A stretch of 64,000 bases of DNA from Papaver somniferum (lineage: Eukaryota; Streptophyta; Magnoliopsida; Ranunculales; Papaveraceae): the NCBI RefSeq assembly GCF_003573695.1, contig NC_039364.1, positions 65,554,256 to 65,618,255 on the forward strand, read 5' to 3'. Positions 12,246-23,782 of this stretch are shown here, in pieces. Numbering within the stretch: the first letter of the stretch is position 1; each line of letters starts with the position of its first letter. Under the pieces are notes generated by a model. That model was not told the DNA's origin, searched no databases, and saw nothing but the letters and a program-made list of their open reading frames with translations. Both the position numbers and the translations under genes were made by a program.

Positions 12246-12254
12246 CTATAAATA
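12246..12254 (+). promoter_or_regulatory. TATA box of element A 3' LTR
   Basis: CTATAAATA, identical to 3661-3669. Activity here would read rightward into element B. Confidence 0.6.
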
Positions 12255-12472
12255 GTCGTTCAGTTGTAAAGGAAAGGGAGAGATCTTTTTGAGTAAGAAA
12301 CAAGTAAATAAGAGAGAGAAAGTCTAGAGCATAGGTCATTCTTGATTCTTTTATCTTTTCTTGTAAGAACATTCAAAGATTGATCAATAAAATTAAGAGT
12401 GTAAACCTAAAAATGAGTTGAGTAATAATGAAATTATATGAGGGGTGTGGTGTAGGATTTCCTGCAACTACA

Positions 12473-13435
12473 ACTGGGATCATCCCGTTGATGCACAAAT
12501 CCACCAATTGTTTTTCAGTGACATTATGGTCATGACAATCCAAAGCTTGAATTTTGAACCTCTTCACATAGTCGTTCGGATGTTCAGTGTTCTTCTGAGC
12601 CATTCTTCCTAAGTCAGATAGAGTAATCTGCTCAGAAACGAAGAAGTATTTCCTGTAGAAGGCATTAACCATTTATCCCCAACTAGCGATGCTCCCAGGT
12701 GCAATGTTGTTATACCAGGTGTATGCTCAGCCGACCTGTCAGAGATTTCGAGAATTCCTTCAGACGGACGACATGATTGTGCTCGTGCTCTCCTAGTACC
12801 TCCAGGAATCGAGAGACGTGTTCTCGAGCGTTCCATGTTATGTTGTATAATGTGAACGTTGGGGAAGTGTAGCCCTTCAGGAGAGGAATTCTTTGAGTAG
12901 CATCAGGATACAGATGTTGATGACGGTGAACAGATGATGTTTTGTTTTTTCCTCGATCCTCCATGAAGTGTTCCAGGTCCTCACGAATGATGAAGCCTGC
13001 AGGTTCCTTTGTTGGTGGGTTATCTGCATCCTTGTGCACCTCATAATCATATGTTACATGGATCGAAGTGACTTCAGGATCAGCAGCCGGAGACGTTTCT
13101 TTGGCTTTTCCTTTCTCCTGAGTTTTCTCTGACATCTTGTCAGTGGGAGTTTTGAGATAATTGCACAGCTCTTTCTGAGTGGTGGCCATGTAAATCTGAT
13201 TTTTGGCGAGAGTCTCTTGCACCTTCATGAGATTATCTATGGTAGGCGGATTTTCTATGATTTCTTCGGGAAAGCGGCCGAACAGGGGATGGTCTCCAAT
13301 GTTGGTTTGAGGAGGAGTGGTATCACCAGCACCAATGTTAGTAGCAGGAGTAGTTTCTGGAGTACCACCATTGTTGCTAGTGCTAGCGTTGTTTGTGTTA
13401 GGATTTGTAACTGAACCTGACTTAAGATCAACCAT
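12473..13435 (-). pseudogene. gag: Element B gag, frameshifted and truncated
   Basis: Starts MVDLKSGSV at 13435. The N-terminal ~130 residues are Asn/Thr/Pro-rich. A retrotransposon gag region follows (FTLYNITWNAREHVSRFLEV, then AYTWYNNIAPGSIASW and MVNAFYRKYFF... YVKRFKIQALDCHD in other frames). This is the usual plant Gypsy capsid pattern, with a Trp-rich middle and a YVxRF segment. At least two frame changes occur between about 12840 and 12670. The gene is truncated at 12472/12473, where the frame runs into element A's LTR. Confidence 0.75.
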
Positions 13436-13470
13436 TTTGTGAAAGTTTGAGATTGCAACCGAGAGATTAA

Positions 13471-13490
13471 TCTCCCACTGTGGTCGTCAA
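13471..13490 (-). promoter_or_regulatory. Primer-binding site of element B
   Basis: Minus strand TTGACGACCACAGTGGGAGA; element C has TTGGCGACCACAGTGGGAG at the same place next to its LTR. Primer tRNA unidentified. Confidence 0.55.
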
Positions 13491-14279
13491 TCTGTAGATG
13501 GGGGAAAATGATTTGCTGGTTTTTTAGGAATGTGAAGAGACGACCGTTCGGACGAGACTCCTCAACCGAGAAAACTTCTTATCCTCACACAGATGCACTG
13601 CACGGGAGTGCTTTGAGTTTAAGAGATCAATCTATAGGACTCCGTCCTAAACCAAGTCAATGGCTGTTCCAGAGTCAATTCGGTCACAAAGAGGGAGATG
13701 GGTTGATCTGTAGGAGGGAAGCTGAGAATTGTGGGATCAATGATGATCAATGGTTGTTGATGTGTTGAAGGTTTCTTCCAGTATATGAACTGTAGAGTTC
13801 TGTAAATAAGTTTCGATCGAGAGAATTATTGTTTTTTCGTCATCGATCTTTGGACTTATTTATATTGTCAGAATAACAAACACATTGATCCCAATAATTG
13901 TGACAATTTCTTGAGTGAAAGAGTGGGAAAGTGGGAGATCGTGGTAAAATCAGTTCCATGTCGTGTGGAAACTTGATTGATCGTCCACCCACTACTTTAC
14001 TAACTCCCTCAACCGCTTGCAAAACTTACTCACGTTTCTCATCGTGGATGAACACACGTGTCGTAGGCTGTCAGACCAAAACCCTAATTAATATCCCCCA
14101 TGTGATGTGATTGATGTCTTACGAACGCGGGGCCTGCAAGACAGACGTGTATTTAATTTGTCAATTATTAACTTGTTAGACGATGAGTCTAAGTTTTGTT
14201 CAGTTGAGCATGATTGTCGAATACTCTAAGATTCATGGATTGAACATGTCTGTTGAGACGTATAGTTCTTGAATCAACA

Positions 14280-14460
14280 TGATGGATAGTTTGAGCAAAT
14301 ATTACTCGTCTGAGCAAATATTGCTTGTATGATAAATCAATATTACTACTCTGAGCGACGTTGCTCGCGTCTGAATAAAATTAATGAATATTGATAGTTA
14401 AATCAATATTCCTCGTTTGATCAAATATTGTTCGTCTGAGCGAATATTGCTCGTTTGATG
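14280..14460. repeat. Cluster of GAGCAA-ATATT-GCTC palindromic units
   Basis: Five to six ~20-bp units such as GAGCAAATATTACTC, GAGCGACGTTGCTC and GAGCGAATATTGCTC, separated by GTCTGA or GTTTGAT. Each unit is nearly self-complementary. Further single words are scattered through the LTR to ~15550, including TTGCTCGAATGAGCAA near 15175. Confidence 0.7.
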
Positions 14461-16069
14461 AATTATTGGTAGCATGACCAAATAAAATATTAATTAAAAT
14501 GTTGGTATAGTTGGACCGAATATTATACAATTAATTAAGATGTTGATTGATGGATCAACATAAAATTATTAGTGTTTAAACTTGCTCAAAATTATGATTT
14601 GCAGAGCATTCAGTTCAAAACCCTAATTTTGATCGGTTGCTGATCAGTTGGTGATTTATTGAAAATCAACTGAGTAAAAGAGGGACCGGCTACATGGGAT
14701 GATGGACGACCATGTATTTCCCAGGTGCTCATGTGAGCATGTACCAAAATCTTTTGTTGACCTGTTGGTGAAAGGATGATTAAATGCTAGTTTAATAATT
14801 TATTAAAATAGTGCCCGTCTGAGCATTAGGTAATAAAACCTAATTATGGAGAAGTGAAGGACTGACCAAGAGAACATAGAACCGGCCCTTGGTGGTGTGG
14901 GACCAGCTGACGGTCGATTGAGAAAATTCCAAGTTGGTTGGAAAGAGTTTGGACCCAGTATGAGCAATTGAGCAAATTAGGTCAAAATTATAAAGATGTG
15001 TGGGACCGGCTCCTTGCAAGCCTTATGGTTGGCCTTGGTCAGTCAAGGAAGCATGCCCGTGTCACCATAATGTCCGTATCTCACTCATGAGAGTTTTAGT
15101 ATTTTCTGGTGTGCGTTTGAGCAATATTTTAGATTTTCAGAAGAGTTTGATCTTTGACTGAAATTCTTGATTTTGCTCGAATGAGCAAGTATAACTTTGC
15201 CCATTTGGTCAATACTTTGAGAATAATAAAATAATAATATTTTAATATTTTTCGTGAGTAGCCTATTCGGTCATGTGACCATTTGACTTTTTGGCTTTTT
15301 CACCGTTTGGGCAATATTCGAGAAAATATGGAAAAACCAAGGTTTTTGCTCAAACGGAGGAGTTTCATGAGATGAGGGAAATAATAATTATGAAAACAAG
15401 GGATTGCAAGGTGTGGGACCGGCCATGGCTAGGGCATGACCGGCCGGATAGGTAGCCTGGTCCCGTGACACCTTCCCCTATTTTATTATTTTTCATCTTT
15501 GAAGGAAAATATGGAGAAACCGTGAGCTTTGCTCAAACAAGGAAAGTTGCTCGAATGAAGGAGTCTTCATGAGATCATGAAAATAATAAAATAAGAAAAA
15601 AATAAAGGAAGAGGCGTGGGGGACTGGCCATGGCGGCATGACCGGCCGGCCGGTGGGCCCGGTCCCTAGGGGCCTCTTTTTTTATTATTATTGTTATTTT
15701 CTCTCTCCTATTTTGCGTGGGTTTCCTCGTTTGTCCATATTTTTGAATGCTCGTTCGTGCATTATCGTTGAGTACACTGCACTATTTTCTTGGGGCTTAC
15801 TCGGTGATAGTCCAGCCGCCCGATTATTGGGTATTTATTACTAATTCATGAAATTCAGCTGAGAATGATTCATGAAATGGAGTAATAAAATGAATTGAGT
15901 ATCTATTACTAATCCATGGAATCTAGACGGGGATAGCCATGGAACGGAGTAATGAGATATAATAGATTATATTCTAGGAATTCAGTTGGCGAATGACACT
16001 AGAGTTAATCTATGCGCAGAATCGAGAAATGAGATAGTTGAAGCATCATATTCGTTATGAGGGGTGTAT

Positions 16070-16400
16070 AGTCAGGGAACAACGAACGGCGTGACGCCCT
16101 GAAGGCGTTCAACTCTCTAACAAACAATTATGTCTAGAGAACCGCCCAATCATCAAGATTCTGTACACGGTCTCTCTACATAGTCAGGGAACAACGTGCA
16201 GTGCGACGTCCTGAAGGCGTTCAACTCTCTAACAAACAATCATGTCTAGAGAACCGCCCAATCATGAAGATTCTATATAGAGGTGGGTCTCTCTATGTAA
16301 TCAGGGAACGACGAATGTCGTGACGTCCTGAAGGCGTTAAGCTCTCTAACAAACAATTATGTCTAGAGAACCGCCCGATCATTAAGATTCTACATAGAGA
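16070..16400. repeat. Three-unit ~110-bp tandem repeat in element B LTR
   Basis: Each unit contains CAGGGAAC(A/G)ACG, TGACG(C/T)CCTGAAGGCGTT, CTCTCTAACAAACAAT and ATGTCTAGAGAACCGCCC, then AAGATTCT. Units start near 16071, 16183 and 16300 and differ by a few bases each. Confidence 0.85.
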
Positions 16401-16612
16401 TGATGATGAAATGTGTGAAGCATCGAACGCTCAGCCGTAGGATTTTCGAGAAACATATTCATCATGGCTATGAGAAGAACGCTCACTCAGTCAGAGATCG
16501 TGAAACGGTTCGCGGATTGTAAAATATGAATCATCACATGCGTTCATGAAGCCGGGTCAGAAACATTTAATATCATGATTTTATGATTTTGACCTTAGTC
16601 GAAAATCCACCA

Positions 16613-18087
16613 TCAATTGTATGTCTCGGGTCAGGACGATATCCCTTAAAGGTCTTATCACACCTCGCTTTCCAAATGTGCCAAAGAATCGTTGCGCAAA
16701 GCGCATTCCAATCACATGTGTCGCTATTCCATCCTATCGGGTTTCTCTGCCAGTATAGAATCCATCTTTGAACGGAGTCAGTAAAGGGAGCAAAGGAGAA
16801 AGGGTTGGTTGTACTTGCGAACCACACACTTCTGGCAAAGGGACAGTGGAAGAAGAGGTGCTCCATTGTCTCTCCTTGATGACCGCAGAAGGTGCAAGAG
16901 TTAGGAATCTCAGAAAACCTAGATAAGTAAGAAATGACAAGAAGCATGTAGTTTACACAATGAAAAGTTGAACTCTTGGGGAGGTTTTCAAGGTACAAAT
17001 TTTGTTCCAAGAGATATTTTTGTCGTTAGACGACGGTTTGATGAGAGAGTATAAAGACTTGGTAGTAAATTCACCATTCTTATTTGGAAACCATCTAAGA
17101 GTATCACTCTGCCCAGGTCGGATCCTAATCCTATAAATATCACTAGCAATGTCAGGAGTGAAGGAAGCATTGATTAAGATGGTTTTCCAAGAGTTAGACA
17201 AGCTATCAATAAGTTCACTCACAAGAGACAACGAAGAAGAAAGAGAGTTAGGAAGAGAATGGTAATCGGGAATCCACCAATCTTCCCAGATATTAATAGA
17301 CTGGCCACTACCTACTTCCCAAAAGCAAAATGGTCGAATAACCTCCAGGCCTTTCTGGATGCAAGTCCAAATCCAATTTTTAGTTTTTGTTATTTTAGGA
17401 TCTAAAGGGTGTCTACATTTTCTAAAATAATTATCTTTAAGGGTATCCGCCCAAGGTGCGTCGGCACTTGTCAACAGGTTCCATACCATTCTCCCTAGTT
17501 GGTCTAGGTTTTTTTCCCTTATATCCCTAAAACCCAAGACCTCTACATTAATTGGTTTACTAAGAGAAGGCCAGGCCTTCATGAAAAATCCTTTCTTATC
17601 CTCTGTCTTTCCTCACCATGGCTAACATGGATTCCCATATGATAGATTAACATGGATTCCAATGTAAATTTAACTACAACAGTTCTCGCGGATGGAGAAA
17701 GATTTATTCCTTTCCAGTTTTGTAGCCTGCCTTTGAATCGTTTGGTCATGGATTCAAAGCACTTAGTTCTTGAGCCTGAAATGAACATGGGAGTACCTAA
17801 GTAGTTGTCTTCCAAGTGAATTTTCTTAACTTTACGAATATTTGTTATCATTTTACCAAATCTATTAGGCAACTTCGGATTGAAGAAAATACCCGACTTT
17901 TGGAAGTTGATCATCTGGCCTGATCCCTTACTAAAAGTGTTAATGATGTCAAGAAGGCTTCTATCTTCCAAACAGTTTCCTTGGCGAAGATTAGGCGGTC
18001 GTTTGCGAACAGAAGATGGGAAATTGGAATACTATTTTTGGCTACGCGAATACCGTGGATTTCTTATCCTCTTCCCCTTTCCTATGG
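16613..18087 (-). pseudogene. L1-type LINE ORF2 fragment (RT end plus zf-RVT)
   Basis: Minus-strand reading from 18087 to 16613 gives the end of a non-LTR reverse transcriptase. The catalytic box reads FANDRLIFA near 18000 (usual form FADD/FAND), followed by the palm/thumb text ending in NLSPSARTVVVKFTL, then IWEDWWIPD and the zinc-binding domain CTFCGHQGETMEHLFFHC with FARSVW. These are hallmarks of plant LINE ORF2. The frame breaks at about 17579 and about 17010. Both ends are cut: by the Copia LTR at 18088 and by element B's LTR at 16612. No 3' poly(A) remains. Confidence 0.85.
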
Positions 18088-18865
18088 TGTTAGAGCACTA
18101 CTCGGTCAAACTCGCATGCGTTGCTATCTCAAGCATGTTTGTCAATCTTAGTGATCAAAACTATAAGTCTTGATTTCTAGTCTCTTATAGCTAAGTCTCG
18201 GACTAGGATAATAAGTGTAGTTGAACTCAAGGACTTCATGGAGATTCATCATACAAGTAGAAGATATACTCAAGGAACCGGTGGAACTTCTCGACAAAAA
18301 AGGTATGTGGAGACTTGAACTTATCTGTCACTCAAAAGTCTATCTATTCTATCTCCTACTCTTTGAGACAAAAGTCGTATGCTATATATATATAGACTAG
18401 ATCATACACATTTGGTATTTCGAGCCGAGTATACCTCGCCTATCTATATCTCGAAATATGTGTTGGTAAGCTTTTCGCTTCGACCAAGTTTATCTTTACC
18501 TAGTGACGAAAGTCATGAATGTTTCAATCACTTTGAAAATTACTTTGACGAGAAATAGTATAACAACTATATAACGTCCTCTAAGAATGTTTCAATGATT
18601 GGAATGAGAGTTTAGATTACATAACCAATGGATTCCTTGAACCGAAGTTTTCGAACTTTGTTGATCAAGAGAACCGGAAGTATGGCAAGTGCCAAGTCCA
18701 CGAACTGCCGAAGTTCTCAAACCCAAGAAATTCTGCTAGAGTTGACAATCTACTTGCATGATCCAAGTCCGCGAACCCATTCCGCGAACCGGCGTAGTTC
18801 TCGAACCCGAGAATTTCTACTTGCATGATCCAAGTCCGCGAACCCATTCTTACATGACACCGTAG
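18088..18865 (+). repeat. Copia left LTR, 3' two thirds deleted
   Basis: Matches the right LTR from TGTTAGAGCACT onward, including the repeated phrase AAGTCCGCGAAC. It then stops matching after CGAACCCATTC at ~18850. Confidence 0.75.
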
Positions 18866-18998
18866 TACGTTCCTTCTTGATTGTGCTGCTGGATCAAAAA
18901 AGGCCAACAAAGGTAGGAGGAAGAACAACAACAGAGCTACTGATTTCCTAAATAACTCTGAAAAGAGAAAAAGGCATAGGAAAAGAAAGGTAAATTCC

Positions 18999-19820
18999 TT
19001 GTCTCGCCCTGAAGAAGAATGTGGTTCAAAGACTCTTGATCCAGACTTCATGCATATTAATAATTGGGTTACAGAACTTAAGATCAGCATAAATAAACTC
19101 AAACGTGGCATCAAAAAGACTTGGATAACAACTGGCTCAGGTATTTCGAATTCCTCTCTTGTTAAACCTTCTTCAACTATGATGTGTAGTTCTTCTCTAA
19201 ATCCCCTTGAAGGAGAGAAAAATAAAGTCAATAATGATGGGCCAAATGCTCATCTTAATGCACTATGACTGCATAGGGTTGCATCCATCTTTTAAACAAG
19301 AAGGATGCTCTTTGGTCCCAAGTTGCTTATCTTGAGAATGTTGGCAGGAGTGCTTTGAGGTTGTTTTTTTTTTTTAATTTTTTTTCTTCTTCTCTCCGTT
19401 CATCCCTCTCACTGACGATTGACCGCTTGTACACGTACTGGACCCGCACGAACGCTATGTTTCCTAGAGTTTCTGAATGCTTTATAAATATTGTGATTCA
19501 TAAGGTTAAAAGATTCAGTTGAATTCTTTTTGTACACAATGGATGAAAGAAACAAGGTTGTTGAAGTCACGCAGGACAAGACCAGTGAATTGATTGATGT
19601 CTCCATAACATGCTTTCATGCTGTAGATCATGAAAACAAACTACCAGTTCAGTTGTCTTCACAACTGGTAGGAAATCTTCTTCATGATTTTGAGGTTGTT
19701 CGTGAGCATCTCGGGATTGCAACAAGGAATCTTGGTTTTCTGAGAAATGAACTAAAGAAGGCAACTGATGAACTCGTCCATGTTCAATCTCTCATTGTTG
19801 TAGGGTTTAAGGTGTTTTAA
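18999..19820 (+). pseudogene. Remnant coding pieces inside the Copia element
   Basis: Two open pieces, 18999-19268 (89 aa; Ser/Lys-rich) and 19542-19820 (starts MDERNKVVEV; helical, KATDELVHV). Neither shows a domain I recognise. Their place between the LTRs suggests leftovers of gag or of the extra 3' ORF of SIRE-like elements. They are flanked by T-rich sequence and not conserved elsewhere in the window. Confidence 0.3.
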
Positions 19821-20284
19821 ATCAAGTTTCCAGTGTTACTATTGTTGCCTAGTATGTCTTCTTTTTGGCTTAGTTGGAAGAATAACTAGTGCTTTGAATA
19901 GCGATGATTGTGACTACACATAGCTATTATTTTCATCTTCTTGTTTTTAGGTTTAAAATTCTAAAACTATTTGGAAGATGACTTTTTGCAATATATTTGA
20001 TCTTGTTATATTGCAACTTGTTATGGGATATTTGTGTTTACGTCCGTGAACTTTGTTGTCCCATATTTTGTCAAAAGTAAAGTCGTTCATGATCGATATT
20101 CATGTATTGGTATAAGAATGAATAGACTTTTGACATATACAAAAGTTAAGCCTATATTGTCAACCCTTGACGGAAGATAGGTTAAAATCTTTTGTATCCA
20201 AGGATTATTGCTATTGTATATGCTTGTGAAGAAGAATGAATTCTTGTGTATTCCACGGTATAGATCTTCATTGATCCATCTTTT

Positions 20285-20620
20285 TGTATTAACGTAAGGC
20301 TCCGTGATGTGTCTTATGTTGAGCACGATACAACTAAGTTGATTATTCTTGATTAGCTTTGTTGGTTGTTCCGTAAGGTACATTATGTTGAGCATTTTAG
20401 AACTAAATTAATCATCTTGTTGGTTATTTAGTTATTACTCCACAAGTTCTCTTGTGTTGAGTACATGAACGATTAAGCCAATCACTCTCTTGTATGATTA
20501 ACTTAGTCGTTGCTCCGTAAGTTTACTTATGTTGAGCACAATGAATTAAATTGATAATTTTTGTGGTTAATTTGATTATGTATTCCGATTGAATTATTCA
20601 TGGGTTTACTTATGAATAAA
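20285..20620. repeat. Imperfect ~85-95-bp tandem repeats in the Copia 3' region
   Basis: The phrase CCGTAAG...TTATGTTGAGCAC...AACTAAGTTGATT recurs about four times (near 20290, 20370, 20440, 20510) with many substitutions. Non-coding. Confidence 0.6.
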
Positions 20621-21389
20621 TTGATTGAGTGTTGGATATAAAAATCATTCTCATGGTTTTGGTGTCCAATAAAATTCTTCGTTTCTCTTGAAATTAAGGT
20701 CGTTCGTTGTTGTTCCCTTGGGAATGACATATAATGGGGGAGAGTTCTTTTGAACTTGTGCTTAATGGTCATATCTTGAGGGGTGTGCGGCTGTGGAATT
20801 TTAGAGGGGTTATCTTGTATCTTTAAACTCCTTGATGAATGATGTTAGCTTCGGCTATATGATTGCATATAAATAAGATGATGTGTGTTTCTTTCTCTCA
20901 GTCATAAAATGTCTCTTACGGAAATTTCATTATGATCCCGTTCTTGTACCTTTGCCAATTTTATTGACAAAAAGGGGGAGAATTAATATGTAGTTCACAC
21001 TACAAGTACATATGGTTTTCGGATCATTGTGTAAGGGGAAGTGGTTTTCATGTGAAATGGAGTATTGACTAAGGGGGAGTGATACATATCACCATAGTAT
21101 TATTGTTGAAGGTGTGATACAATTGGACTTTGACACTGTGGAATAATACTATGACACTGTATAACAATGATCGAGACCGGTGCTTTCTCATTGTTATAGC
21201 TATGGATCTTCAACAACGGTGATGCTAAACTTACAACCTTTGGGATCATTAGAGTACTTGGAAGTGACGAAGATTTCGAGGAATGTTGAAGATTAGACAT
21301 GTGTAATAGGAGATACTAAAGTTTCATTATCTTTTTTGTATTCCATATGTATTGATAGTTTTGTCACTAAAATTGACAAAGGAGGAGAT

Positions 21390-23782
21390 TGTTAGAGCAC
21401 TGCTCGGTCAAACTCGCATGCGTTGCTATCTCAAGCATGTTTGTCAATGTTAGTGATCAAAACTATAAGTCTTTATTTCTAGTCTCTTATAGCTATGTCT
21501 CGTACTAGGATAGTAAGTGTAGTTGAGCTTAAGGACTTCATGGCGATTCATCATATAAGTAGAAGATCTACTCAAGGAACCGGTGGAACTTCTCGACAAA
21601 AAGGTATGTGGAGACTTGAACTTATCTGTCACTCAAAATTCTATTTATTCTATCTCCTACACTTTGAGACAAAAGTCATATGTTATATATATAGACTAGA
21701 TCATACACATTTGGTATTTCAAGCCGAGTATACCTCGCCTATCTATATCTCGAAATATGTGTTGGTAAGCTTTTCGCTTCGACCAAGTTTATCTTTACCT
21801 AGTGACGAAAGTCATGAATGTTTCAATCACTTTGAAAATTGTTGTGACGATTAATAGTATAACAACTATATAACGTCCTCTAAGAATGTTTCAATGATTG
21901 GAATGAGAGTTTAGATTACATAACCAATGGATTCCTTGAACCGAAGTTTTCGAACTTTGTTGATCAAGAGAACCGGAAGTATGGCAAGTGCCAAGTCCGC
22001 GAACTGCCGAAGTTCTCAAACCCGAGAAATTCTGCTAGAGTTGACAATCTACTTGCATGATCCAAGTCCGCGAACCCATTCCGCGAACCGGCATAGTTCT
22101 CGAACCCGAGAATTTCTGCTGGAGTTAAACTCTATCCGGTGTCTTAAGTCCGCGAACCTAGTCTGCGAACTTGAGAAGGTTATATATCTAAAGATGATTT
22201 CTGAACTTAATCTCAAAAGACTAAGGAATGCATTTGCAAACCGGGGCTATTAAATTTCATGAACCAATTCGAGTGAATCAAATCATCTTTCCTTTAATTG
22301 TGTCTTGTGTAGTTACATAAGATTTCCTTGCAATTGAACAACTCTCTTAACTAGTTCATTTGAGTTAATTGAACTAGTTATGGTGAAGAAGAACATGGTT
22401 GGTATGAAACCCTCATATGGTTAACCTCTTTGGATAGACTATTGTTGAACCAACAATGTACACGTTTGGGTACGGTTAACAAACCTAGAGGCGCACAGTC
22501 ATTTGTGTATGACAAGCTAAGTTTTCGATCTAACGGTTGAGATATATTAGCTTGAATCTAAATCAGGTTTTCATCTAACGGTGAATATTGATTGCTTTGT
22601 AACTAAGGAAAAACCCTGATTTGAAAGGCTATATAAATGAGACATCTAGTATTGTGAAAAACTAATCCCTACACCTTACTGTGATATTAGTTTGCGTGCT
22701 AGAGTTGTTTCTCCTTTAACTTTTGGTTTTCTTCTTCTAAAACCAGGTTAACGACTTAAAGACTTCATTGGGATTATGAAGCCAGACCGATACTACTTTT
22801 ATCGTAGTTGTGTGATCTGATCTTGCATCTTCTATCGTAATAGTACAATCATATTGATTGGCTTGAGATCGTGAGAGTTCTCCGATAGGAAAGATATAAA
22901 AAGTAATCACAAACACCTTCGTCTCATCGTTTGTGATTCCACGACATCTTGTTTCGCTACCATACGATTAAGATTGTTGTGAGGTGATTGATTAATCTAG
23001 GTTGTTCTTCGGGAATATAAGACCGGATTATCAATTGGTTCCTGTTCACCTTGATTATTATCAAAAGACGGAACAAAAACTTTTAGGATTTTTCTGTGGG
23101 AGACAGATTGATCCTTTGATAGACTTGTCTGTATGAGATAGATTTGTTTATTGTTAAAGCCTGCGATTTTGGGTCGTAACAACTCTTAGTTGTGGGTGAG
23201 ATCAGCTAAGGGAATCAAGAGCGCAGTATCCTGCTGGGATCAGAGGCGTAGGGAGTACAACTGTACCTTGGATCAGTGGGAGACTGATTAGGGTTCAACT
23301 ATAGTCCAGTCTGAAGTTAGCTTGGAGTAGGCTAGTGTCTGTAGCGGCTTAATACAGTGTGTATTTAATATGGACTAGGTCCTGGGGTTTTTATGCATTT
23401 GCGGTTTCCTCGTTAACAAAATTCTGGTATCTGTGTTATTTCTATTTCCGCATTATATTTGTTTATATAATTGAAATAATACAGGTTGTGTGTTTGAATC
23501 AATCGATTGGAAATCCGACCTCTGGTTGTTGATTGATATTGATTGATCCTTGGACATTGGTCTTTGGTAACGTCCAAGTTATTCCTTGTGTTTGATTATA
23601 GACTCGGTGATTTCTATTAGCTTGAGTGAATCAAAACAAGAGAGAGATATTAACTCCTTGAGATACTTTTATCTAGATTGAGTCTGACTGTCTAGTTGAT
23701 TCTCTAGTAAGTGTTTCATAGTTAGTCCATACAAATTGCTAATCGAAATATTGGGTGGTGTTGTTAGACCCCCACTTTTTCT
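21390..23782 (+). repeat. Copia right LTR, full length (~2.4 kb)
   Basis: Begins TGTTAGAGCACTGC after the purine tract and ends GTTGTTAGACCCCCACTTTTTCT. The solo LTR at 38221 ends in TTTTCA at the equivalent place, so the final CA is mutated here. It carries a TATA box at 22630-22638 (TATATAAAT) inside a phrase conserved in the other copies (TTGAAAG-CTATATAA). Confidence 0.8.
22630..22638 (+). promoter_or_regulatory. TATA box of the Copia LTR
   Basis: TATATAAAT after TTGAAAGGC. The same arrangement is seen in the copies near 39690, 46270 and (inverted) 44210, so it is the family's core promoter. Confidence 0.6.

Larger units (their letters stand above)
870..12472 (+). mobile_element. Element A: Tat-lineage Ty3/Gypsy retrotransposon, gag-less
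   Basis: Order on the plus strand: truncated 5' LTR (870-3887), primer-binding site (3891), protease/RT/RNase H/second RNase H/integrase (4121-8158), purine-rich tract (8361), full 3' LTR (about 8370-12472). A second RNase H domain after the first and an LTR of about 4 kb point to the Tat branch of plant Gypsy elements. Only ~230 bp separate the primer site from the protease, so gag has been deleted and the copy would need gag from elsewhere. The left flank is a Copia LTR and the right flank a different element's gag, so the left edge is a deletion or recombination junction and no target duplication can be read. Confidence 0.85.
8370..12472 (+). repeat. Element A 3' LTR, full length (~4.1 kb)
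   Basis: Begins TGTTTCATGG after the purine tract (start uncertain by ~80 bp) and ends GCAACTACA. The last 3 kb duplicate 870-3887. It carries an internal two-unit tandem repeat, the antisense gene and both TATA boxes. It inserts into, or abuts, the gag gene of element B on its right side. Confidence 0.75.
12473..16612 (-). mobile_element. Element B: minus-strand Gypsy element, 5' end only
   Basis: Read on the minus strand: LTR (16612-13493), primer-binding site (13490-13471), gag (13435 to 12473), then cut by element A's LTR end. The LTR end, primer site and leader resemble element C (54878 onward), so B and C are one family. The pol part and 3' LTR are not in the window. Confidence 0.75.
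13493..16612 (-). repeat. Element B 5' LTR (~3.1 kb)
   Basis: On the minus strand it starts TGGTGGATTTT (ending at 16612), the same start as the element C LTRs (57385 and 49534), and ends TCTACA next to the primer site. A minus-strand TATA (ATATAAATA) lies near 13855-13870. The LTR is rich in GAGCAA/TTGCTC words and has a triplicated block at 16070-16400. No long open frame is convincing in it. Confidence 0.7.
18088..23782 (+). mobile_element. Decayed Ty1/Copia element with long LTRs
   Basis: Left LTR piece (18088 to ~18865), internal remnant without recognisable protease, integrase or RT, polypurine tract AAAGGAGGAGA (21378-21389) and a complete right LTR (21390-23782). LTRs of ~2.4 kb and an extra 3' region suggest the SIRE/Maximus type; this is inferred from structure, not from RT. 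I found no convincing target duplication. Confidence 0.7.

Noticed and set aside
18088..23782. Target-site duplication of the decayed Copia element
   Set aside because: TATGG on the left and GGTGA on the right do not match, and the LTR's last bases are mutated.
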